Assembly (NCBI GenBank): GCA_035712245.1
Contig: DASTBC010000267.1
Coordinates: forward strand, 1 to 48,052
Reading direction: 5' to 3'
Length of the DNA: 48,052 nt
Source: Candidatus Eisenbacteria bacterium
Lineage (GTDB): Bacteria; Eisenbacteria; RBG-16-71-46; SZUA-252
Shown: piece after piece, positions 42,297 through 48,052 of the stretch
How the letters are laid out: every line of letters begins with the position of its first letter
How positions within the stretch are numbered: position 1 is the first letter of the stretch
Notes under the pieces: generated by a model
What the model was told of the DNA's origin: nothing
The model's input: only the letters and a program-made list of their open reading frames with translations
Database searches by the model: none
Program-made: the position numbers and the translations under genes

Positions 42297-44036
42297 CTAC
42301 CGCAGGACCAGCTTCCGCTCCTCCTCGTAGCGCGACTTCGGAGACGAGATCCGCACGAAGTACACACCGGCCGCGGCGAGATTTCCCTGCGTGTCCCGGC
42401 CATCCCAGGTCGCGACGGCGGTCGCGCGGCTCGGTTCGTGCCGGAACCGGCCCAGATCGGCGACGAGTCGCCCGTGCACGTCGAACACCTTGGTCTCGAG
42501 GTCCGCGGGCGCCCCTCCGGCCGCGATCCCCTCGAGAACGACGCGGACCGCGACGCCACGGACGACCGGCGACGGGCGGACGCTGATTCGCCAGCTCTCC
42601 GTCTGAACGGCGCCGCCCGACCCCAGGTCTCCGGCGGCGTTCAGCTGGACGGCATGAGCCACCACGGGCTCCACCTTGCCTCCGAGCGAGTTCAGGAAGT
42701 GGACGAGGTCCGTCTTCTCGCCCTCGCTCAGGCCGAGCGCCATCACCTGCTCGTAGTGGTTCACCACGTCGAGCAGGGTGGCGAAGCGGCCGTCGTGGTA
42801 GAAGCCGCCCCTGGCGTGGCTCCAGAGCCCGCGAAGCGGAGCGGTGCGGTAGCGCCGATCGGGACTCCGGTCGGCCTGGAAGTTGTCGATCCCGATCTCT
42901 TCCCCGCGATGCATGTTCCATCCCGGCTCCGTGTAGAGCCCCTCCGTGTGGCAGGTCGCGCACCGCGCTTTGTCGCGGAAGAGCGCCTGGCCACGGGATG
43001 CCGCGACCTCGTCGAAGCTCCCTGGAGGGGGCGCCGGCGCCGGGATGGAGAGCTGATAGAAGTGAAGCCCCGGAAGCTTGGGCGTGATGAGGTCCGGCTC
43101 GGCCGTGACGTGCCCGAATCGGTTCTGCGCCGCGATCGGGAACTGCTCCGCGTTGTCGAGGCGCGGATCGAAGAAGGTGCCCTTGCCGTGCATCTCGAGG
43201 TTGGCGACGAACGCGTTCCAGTGCGGAACCGAGCCCCATCCGGTCCACGTGTGCAGGTTCACTCCGGCGAGGCCGAACGCGGGAGGAATGAGAGTCGCGG
43301 CCGTCTTGCCATCCGGACGGAAGGCCTTCCCGTCCAGCACCAGCTCCGCGTCGAACCGGCCCGGTCCCCAACTCTTGAGGGCGTGGCGCACCTCGTCCTG
43401 CGACACGCCGAGCAGGCTCGCGAAGGGTTCGAGATTCGGCGCGAGTGAGATGATCGTCCCGACATCGAGATCCCGGTTCGCCCACCCGTCGAGGCGGTTC
43501 CCGACACCCGGTGCGACCGAGTTGTCGACCATGGAGTGGCAGAGCGCGCACTGGATCCCGATCGACTGGAGTCCTCCGTCGCCGTCCGAGAACCCGGTGA
43601 TGCCCACGACCGCGTTGAGCCGGAGCAGCTCGAGCGTGACGTTGGGGTCGTCCAGGTCGACCTGTCCCGCTTCGAGCGCCTGGATCAGCGACATCGGCAG
43701 CGCTTCCGCGTCCACTTTGAGCCCGAGCTCGAGCGCCTCGCGCGGCGAGAGCCCGTCCCCCACTCCCCCGTGCGCCGAGCCCTCGACGGCTTCGTGGAGA
43801 CGCAGGGCGCCACCCCAGAATTCCTCGTTCCCGAACGTGTCGAAGCGAAACGTGTTCTTTCCTTCCTCGAACAGCTCCTGCGCATGCGTTCGAATCACTC
43901 GATCGAAGCTCGCCGGCCGGTGAGGGTTCGGAGGCTTGGGATGCTTCATGACGTCGGCCCGTGAGATCGATACGGCGAGGTACAGTCCGGCGGCGGATGC
44001 CGCCATGAAGCACACGGCCCTCATTCGGGGATGCAT
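42297..44036 (-). CDS. Dihaem cytochrome c peroxidase-like protein with FlgD/T9SS-type tail
   Basis: 579 aa. A signal peptide (about 1-27) precedes two c-type haem sites, CALCH (163-167) and CATCH (359-363), in a MauG/cytochrome c peroxidase-like arrangement. The region before the tail has the usual RTAPLRGLW, ARGGFYHDGRFATLLDVVNHY and LVHFLNSL motifs of that family. The C-terminus is a FlgD-like module (KVFDVHGRLVADL ... GVYFVRI ... ERKLVLR). Haem attachment would need the Ccm system encoded at 4993-11828. Electron donor and true substrate are unknown; peroxidase or MauG-like oxidation are both possible. Confidence 0.92.
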   Translation of the reverse strand: MHPRMRAVCFMAASAAGLYLAVSISRADVMKHPKPPNPHRPASFDRVIRTHAQELFEEGKNTFRFDTFGNEEFWGGALRLHEAVEGSAHGGVGDGLSPREALELGLKVDAEALPMSLIQALEAGQVDLDDPNVTLELLRLNAVVGITGFSDGDGGLQSIGIQCALCHSMVDNSVAPGVGNRLDGWANRDLDVGTIISLAPNLEPFASLLGVSQDEVRHALKSWGPGRFDAELVLDGKAFRPDGKTAATLIPPAFGLAGVNLHTWTGWGSVPHWNAFVANLEMHGKGTFFDPRLDNAEQFPIAAQNRFGHVTAEPDLITPKLPGLHFYQLSIPAPAPPPGSFDEVAASRGQALFRDKARCATCHTEGLYTEPGWNMHRGEEIGIDNFQADRSPDRRYRTAPLRGLWSHARGGFYHDGRFATLLDVVNHYEQVMALGLSEGEKTDLVHFLNSLGGKVEPVVAHAVQLNAAGDLGSGGAVQTESWRISVRPSPVVRGVAVRVVLEGIAAGGAPADLETKVFDVHGRLVADLGRFRHEPSRATAVATWDGRDTQGNLAAAGVYFVRISSPKSRYEEERKLVLR

Positions 44037-44260
44037 GGCCTGGTCTCCTCTCGTTGCCCCAGTTGTCGTGGAGTAGGACCAGGGATTCAGCGGAGGGTGG
44101 GACTTCGCGACACCGAATCCAACGCGTCGGTAGGATGCGGGAGCCCATCTGCTGGAGCCCTATGCTGATGGAAGGAGGAGCCGTGATGCAGGACCCGTGC
44201 CCAAAAAAAATTCCGAGCGGCGGCGGAGTCGCTCGAAAGGTAAGTACGTAGGCCTCAAAG

Positions 44261-44311
44261 GCGTGCCCGGGTCGTCCCTCCTCGGGCGGTCCCGTACCGG
44301 ACCGGGCACGC
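44261..44311. terminator. Terminator-like hairpin 3' of the small tail-bearing gene
   Basis: GCGTGCCCGG (44261-44270) and CCGGGCACGC (44302-44311) form an exact 10-bp stem; the loop is itself partly paired. On the minus strand it begins about 20 bases after the stop of the gene at 44332 and is followed by CTTTGAGG; on the plus strand it is followed by TTTG. A bidirectional terminator role is plausible. The adjoining bases 44037-44260 show no well-supported gene. Confidence 0.55.
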
Positions 44312-44331
44312 TTTGTAACTTCGTCAGCGAA

Positions 44332-44793
44332 TCAGCGCAGCAGGACCAACTTCTTCGTCTCGATCCGTCCGGACAGGTAGCGCCTGGTTTCCCAGTAGAC
44401 GCCCCTCGCGCGACGGTCGCTCATGCGCCTTCCGTGAACGTCGTAGTAGTGAACCTCGAGCACTGGATCCGCGACCTCGCTCTCGGTGCCCGTGATGGGG
44501 CCCAGGTACAGTGCGACCGAGGGACACGACTCGTTCCCCCACGAGTCCGTGACCGTGGCGTAGAACGACGCTCCCGTCGAGGGATCGACCCAGATGGTGT
44601 CCGCCCGTCCTTCCATTCCGACCACGCTCTTCGTCGTATGGAGGCGAAACGGACCGGACCCGACCTGTCGATACACCCGGACCTGGTCGATGTCCTGGGT
44701 CTGGGTCGAGCCGACGCACTGAGAGCCCGTGCCCGCGTTGAGCGTCGGGAGATTGAGAATCAGCGGAACAACCGCCGCGGCTATCAAATTCAT
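44332..44793 (-). CDS. Small exported protein consisting mostly of a sorting-type tail
   Basis: 153 aa. A short hydrophobic N-terminus (about 1-20) is followed by a fibronectin-like strand region (DQVRVYRQVGSGPFRLH, ASFYATVTDSWGNESCPS) and then a FlgD/T9SS-like end: VHYYDVHGRRMSDRRARG, VYWETRRYLSGR, TKKLVLLR. The tail resembles those of the proteins at 37606, 42297 and 47159. The N-terminus is short for a signal peptide and the protein may be the remnant of a larger one. Function unknown. Confidence 0.7.
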   Translation of the reverse strand: MNLIAAAVVPLILNLPTLNAGTGSQCVGSTQTQDIDQVRVYRQVGSGPFRLHTTKSVVGMEGRADTIWVDPSTGASFYATVTDSWGNESCPSVALYLGPITGTESEVADPVLEVHYYDVHGRRMSDRRARGVYWETRRYLSGRIETKKLVLLR

Positions 44794-44887
44794 CGTCCGG
44801 TCCCTGGCAAGATGTGGGAGGCGATTCTAACCCGTTCTTGGGACGCTTACAGCAAAGCATATGCCACCCCCTTCGAGGGAGGTCGTC

Positions 44888-45007
44888 ATGAATTCGAGGG
44901 ATCGAGCTCAGAGAATCGATTTCTCCTCAACGCGACGAGATCTCGACTCACGCCGGCGCGTTTCGTCGCGCGGTCGCGAGCTCCAGGACGACATCCACCA
45001 GGCGTGA
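44888..45007 (+). CDS. Candidate 39-residue ORF, antisense to a kinase 3' end
   Basis: GAGGGAGG (44875-44882) stands five bases before this ATG, one of the best ribosome binding sites in the window. The product is very polar and Arg-rich (MNSRDRAQRIDFSS start). Its last 60 bases lie antisense to the histidine kinase 3' end. No family is recognised, and the codons there are constrained by the kinase. It could be a chance match of the binding site. Confidence 0.22.
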   Translation: MNSRDRAQRIDFSSTRRDLDSRRRVSSRGRELQDDIHQA

Positions 45008-47101
45008 GGGATCCACGGGACGGGTGAGATGGATGTGAAATCCTGCTTCTCGCGTTCGCTTCTCGGTCTCGTGCGTGAACGCCGTGAGGGCGATCGCGGG
45101 CAGGTCCGGAGCGCGCTTGCGAACCTCGCGGATCACGTCGAATCCATCGCGCCCGGGCATCGCGATGTCGCAGACCAGCACGTCGAACGAGCCGCGCTCG
45201 AGCTCGCGCAGGGCGCCGCCGTATCCGTCCGTGAGCACGGCTTCCGCGCCGCGATCTCTCAGAATCGTCCCCGTGAGATCCCGCCCGTCCTGATCGTCGT
45301 CCACGACGAGAACCCGCACGCCGCTCAGATCCCGGTCGGACTCCCACGCACGCGCCTCCCCGTCGGGCCGCGGCGCGGCCGGCGCCGACGGCGCGGCCCC
45401 GCTCGGCTCGAGCGGGAGCGTCACGGTGAACGTGGAACCCTTTCCCTCGCCGGCGCTGGCCGCGGTGATGGATCCGCCGTGGAGCTGGGCGAGGCGGCGC
45501 GCGATCGAGAGGCCGAGGCCGAGCCCGCCGTGCCGGCGCGTGGAGGTCGCATCCGCCTGATGGAACTGCTCGAAGATCCGCTCGATCGAGTCCGGCGGGA
45601 TTCCGGCGCCGTCATCCGAGACGGCGACCATGGCGGATGGTCCGTCGATGCGAAGGACGACACGGGCGCTGCCTCCGCGTGGCGTGAACTTCACCGCGTT
45701 CGAGAGGAGATTCCAGAAGATCTGATGGAGTCGCTCCGGATCTCCATGGATCCGGCATCGCTCCGGAAGGTCGCGGTGCAGCGACACTCCCTTCGCCACG
45801 GCGGTGGGAGTGATCGCGGCGATCGCCGCCTCGATCATGGCGCAGAGATCGACATCCCGCGGCTCGAGCCGGATGTTCCCCGACACGATCCTCGACATGT
45901 CGAGGAGGTCGTCGATGAGGCGCGCCTGCAGCTTCGAGTTCCTCTCGATCGTCTCGAGGCCGCGTTGCATCTCGTCCTTGGTTCCCGCTCCCTCCGCGAG
46001 CACCCGGGCCCACCCGAGGATCGCGTGGAGCGGCGTGCGGAGCTCGTGGCTCAGCGTGGCCAGGAACTGATCCTTCATGCGGTTCGCGTGCTCGGCGCTC
46101 TCCCGTGACGCGCGCTCGCGCTCCAGCGCTTCGAGGAGCCTCGCCGTGAGCTCCCGCTCGGCGGACTCGGCGCGGGTTCGGGCCGCGGAGAGCTTCGAGA
46201 GCGCGGCCGCGTTCATCCAGATCAGCGTCGAGAAGACGATGATGAGTGTGAGGGTCATGAGGGTGCGCCCGAAGTAGGGATCGAAGTAGCCGTGCTGCTC
46301 CAGCAGCGTGCGAACCACACCCAGCACGATCGGGGTCAGGATCGACGCGGGGAGCAGACGGCGCACCACCATCCCCCCTTCGTCGTCCGCCGCGAGGAGC
46401 CGGGTCATCCCGACCGAGGGACGGGCGAAGAGGCTTCCCAGACTCAAGAGGGCCAGGCACGCGGCCGTCGGCAACGCGATGCCCGTGAAGCTCGCGATTC
46501 CGTACAGCTCACGAACTCCGTAGATGTATCCGAGGATCGGAATCGTGGCGATCACGAGCGCGAAGAGCGCGAACACCTGGAACGCGACCTGCCGGCGCCG
46601 CGGCCTCGCGTCCAGGAGGAGCAGCGAGAGTCCGATCAGAGGAAGGCTGAGCGCAGCCGGCGGTCCCATCCGGTTCGGGCTGGCGGTCGCGGCCTCGCCG
46701 GCGATCTCCCGGAAGAGCGCCTGGTCGATCCCGAGGTCCAGGCCGAAGAGGTGCTCCAGCAGCGTGGCCAATCCGATCGCGCCGGCGATCAGGGCCGAGG
46801 CGCGCCCCACCCACGTGGCGAGCCTGCCCCGTCGCTCGTCGGCGAGGAGGAAAAGCGCGAAGCCAAGGAGGAGGATCGAGATCGCGGTGTTCGCCTTGAT
46901 CGTGATGCCCAAGGAGTACGCGCCGCCCTTCAGCTCGTCGATCCCCAGGGACCAGCCCGCGAGGGCGACGGCGCCCTGGACGAAGACGATCGCTCCGAAG
47001 ATCCGGCTCGTCAGGACGAGGCGGGCGGCATGGAGCCCGGGGCGGAACAGGGTAGAGGCGCCGGCGCTCCGCCCGTCGGGAACGGGGGTTTTCGGTCTCA
47101 T
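44948..47101 (-). CDS. Hybrid sensor histidine kinase with seven-helix membrane input
   Basis: 717 aa from the ATG at 47101. The N-terminal half has about eight membrane helices (30-300) in a MASE-like integral sensor, followed by a coiled coil (305-345). HisKA with H352 in LSHELRTPLH and HATPase with FWNLLSNAVKF, DDGAGIP and GGLGLGLSI follow. A C-terminal receiver (about 595-710) has D645 in LVCDIAMPG, but the conserved Lys before Pro is Arg (LTRPVDP). It probably senses a membrane or intramembrane signal. No output regulator lies beside it. A TTG 13 codons upstream is a possible alternative start. Confidence 0.9.
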   Translation of the reverse strand: MRPKTPVPDGRSAGASTLFRPGLHAARLVLTSRIFGAIVFVQGAVALAGWSLGIDELKGGAYSLGITIKANTAISILLLGFALFLLADERRGRLATWVGRASALIAGAIGLATLLEHLFGLDLGIDQALFREIAGEAATASPNRMGPPAALSLPLIGLSLLLLDARPRRRQVAFQVFALFALVIATIPILGYIYGVRELYGIASFTGIALPTAACLALLSLGSLFARPSVGMTRLLAADDEGGMVVRRLLPASILTPIVLGVVRTLLEQHGYFDPYFGRTLMTLTLIIVFSTLIWMNAAALSKLSAARTRAESAERELTARLLEALERERASRESAEHANRMKDQFLATLSHELRTPLHAILGWARVLAEGAGTKDEMQRGLETIERNSKLQARLIDDLLDMSRIVSGNIRLEPRDVDLCAMIEAAIAAITPTAVAKGVSLHRDLPERCRIHGDPERLHQIFWNLLSNAVKFTPRGGSARVVLRIDGPSAMVAVSDDGAGIPPDSIERIFEQFHQADATSTRRHGGLGLGLSIARRLAQLHGGSITAASAGEGKGSTFTVTLPLEPSGAAPSAPAAPRPDGEARAWESDRDLSGVRVLVVDDDQDGRDLTGTILRDRGAEAVLTDGYGGALRELERGSFDVLVCDIAMPGRDGFDVIREVRKRAPDLPAIALTAFTHETEKRTREAGFHIHLTRPVDPSRLVDVVLELATARRNAPA

Positions 47102-47158
47102 GGCCGTCAAGGATAACGCGGAGAGGCTCCTCGAGGGCAACCCCCCGTGCCGGCGTGA

Positions 47159-48052
47159 CTAGCGGACGATCACGAGCCGGCGCGAGACCCTCTTTTGCCC
47201 CATCTCGAGGGAGTAGAAGTACACGCCTGCCGGGAGGACCTCGGTGGGAATCCGGCTCACGTAGGAGCCCGGGCCGAGCTCCTGGTCGACCGGAGCCGCC
47301 ACGAGCCGCCCGCTCACGTCGTAGACCCGGAGCGCGACACGCCCCGCCGCGGGGATCGAGAATCGCACCGTCGATGGACCGGGACCGCTGGGGTTGGGCG
47401 CGGTCCTTCCCAGGGCGAGGGCGAGGGGCGCACCGCCGGCCGGATCCAAGGCGACGGCCGAGGTCGCTCCGTACCAGCCGATGTCGGCGAACATCTCTCG
47501 CGTGAGGTCGACGCCGCCCGAGAGGGACGCGTTGATCGCGGGCTCCATGAGGAGGTCCGGCGTCGGACCGGTATCCCAGTGGGAGACCGAGGATCCGGAC
47601 TGGAAGGGGTTCGGCGTGTTCATCATGACCCGGCCGTTCCGCATGCCCGAGCGCACGGAGGGATCCACGAGGAGCGTCGCCTGGAGCCCCGCGAGATGAT
47701 CCTTCAGGAAGTCGCCGTCGGCCTGAGTGACCCGCACGGACGGAATCACGATGGCCGGGTCGTTGCCGCCCAGTCCGGCGGCCGGACATCCCGCGATGCT
47801 GTCCGCGACGATCATCCCCACCGCGCCCGCGTCCTGGACGTTCTTCGCCTTGACGGTGAAGAGACACCCGCCGCGGTCCACGAGCACGAGCTTTCCCGCG
47901 ACGCCGTTCACGACCGGCTCGCACGCGTTCGTCGTGACGCCCGTTCCGTCGTTCACCAGGACCACGTCGCCGGTGAGGCCGGTTTCGTCGAGCGCCGGCC
48001 CGAACGACGCCTGCCCCACCTCGTAGTCCCCGGCGGCCGGAGCGGGGGCGTT
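47159..48052 (-). CDS. 3' part of a PA-domain exported protein, probably a metalloprotease
   Basis: 297 codons before the stop; the frame is open through the right edge, so the start is outside the window. A protease-associated domain (about 10-125 of the visible part: GKLVLVDRGGCLFTVKAKN, DAGAVGMIVADS, IPSVRVTQADGDFLK) is followed by SHWDTGPTPDLLMEP and LTREMFADIGW. The latter pair is typical of the end of zinc-protease-like proteins where PA is inserted in the catalytic region. The C-terminus is a FlgD-like module (LRVYDVSGRLVAAP ... GVYFYSLEM ... SRRLVIVR). The HExxH motif, if any, lies upstream of the window. Confidence 0.85.
   Translation of the reverse strand, partial: NAPAPAAGDYEVGQASFGPALDETGLTGDVVLVNDGTGVTTNACEPVVNGVAGKLVLVDRGGCLFTVKAKNVQDAGAVGMIVADSIAGCPAAGLGGNDPAIVIPSVRVTQADGDFLKDHLAGLQATLLVDPSVRSGMRNGRVMMNTPNPFQSGSSVSHWDTGPTPDLLMEPAINASLSGGVDLTREMFADIGWYGATSAVALDPAGGAPLALALGRTAPNPSGPGPSTVRFSIPAAGRVALRVYDVSGRLVAAPVDQELGPGSYVSRIPTEVLPAGVYFYSLEMGQKRVSRRLVIVR

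Noticed and set aside
42114-43448. + strand frame through the hairpin and cytochrome gene
   Set aside because: It is antisense to the dihaem cytochrome gene, whose CxxCH motifs and signal peptide are unambiguous on the other strand.

Overview
The window is GC-rich chromosomal DNA with tightly packed genes, many starting at GTG inside a GTGA or ATGA stop/start overlap. Four exported proteins end in a FlgD-like or type-IX-secretion-like C-terminal module (YDVxGR ... VYFxR ... LVxxR). Together with a full System I cytochrome c maturation operon, a Pkn-type kinase fused to a TolB-like propeller, and an HNH protein with a PAPEQV-repeat linker, this suggests an uncultured soil or sediment bacterium of the FCB/Eisenbacteria/Gemmatimonadota kind. 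That placement is inference from protein style; no rRNA gene is present.

Layout. 1-413 is largely gene-free and ends in a structured leader. 414-1730 encodes an HNH endonuclease-like protein whose gene carries three perfect 18-bp palindromes in frame. 1876-4619 (+) is a PEP mutase/isocitrate lyase superfamily enzyme translationally coupled to a polytopic GT-C-like membrane protein. 4629-11828 (-) is a cytochrome c maturation operon read ccmE-ccmF-ccmH-ccmI-like-exported hypothetical-ccmA-ccmB-ccmC-ccmD-rhodanese. Its CcmE has the rare CxxxY haem site, CcmH has CxCxC in place of CxxC, and no CcmG is present. A rhomboid protease and a PAP2 phosphatase lie upstream. 13619-18619 holds a serine hydrolase, a Cache/PAS hybrid histidine kinase and an exported unknown.

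18601-23296 is a glyoxylate-shunt locus: aceB-aceA (-) divergent from an ScfR/RamB/PrpR-type regulator (+), with a GCTGTAA-N6-TTACAGC dyad between them. The isocitrate lyase carries an in-frame 6 x 18 bp minisatellite in a surface loop. 23402-29048 has a small membrane ORF, a PepSY-like exported protein, an exported amidohydrolase, an ABC-2 exporter pair and a phytase-esterase-like lipoprotein. 29067-37494 (-) has an exported TPR-CHAT protein, inorganic pyrophosphatase overlapping a TPR alpha/beta hydrolase, a SYLF protein and the propeller kinase. 37606-48052 has an arylsulfotransferase-like protein, a TPR membrane protein, pyrE with a membrane protein, a 119-bp hairpin element, a dihaem cytochrome c peroxidase-like protein (a plausible client of the ccm operon), a tiny tail-bearing exported protein, a second hybrid histidine kinase and the 3' part of a PA-domain protein that leaves the window.

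No CRISPR array, rRNA, convincing tRNA, transposase or prophage was seen. The best leads are the palindrome-bearing HNH gene with its sequestering leader, the atypical ccm system, the minisatellite-bearing aceA, the glyoxylate operator and the long hairpin element. All functions are read from motifs; none was tested by a database search.
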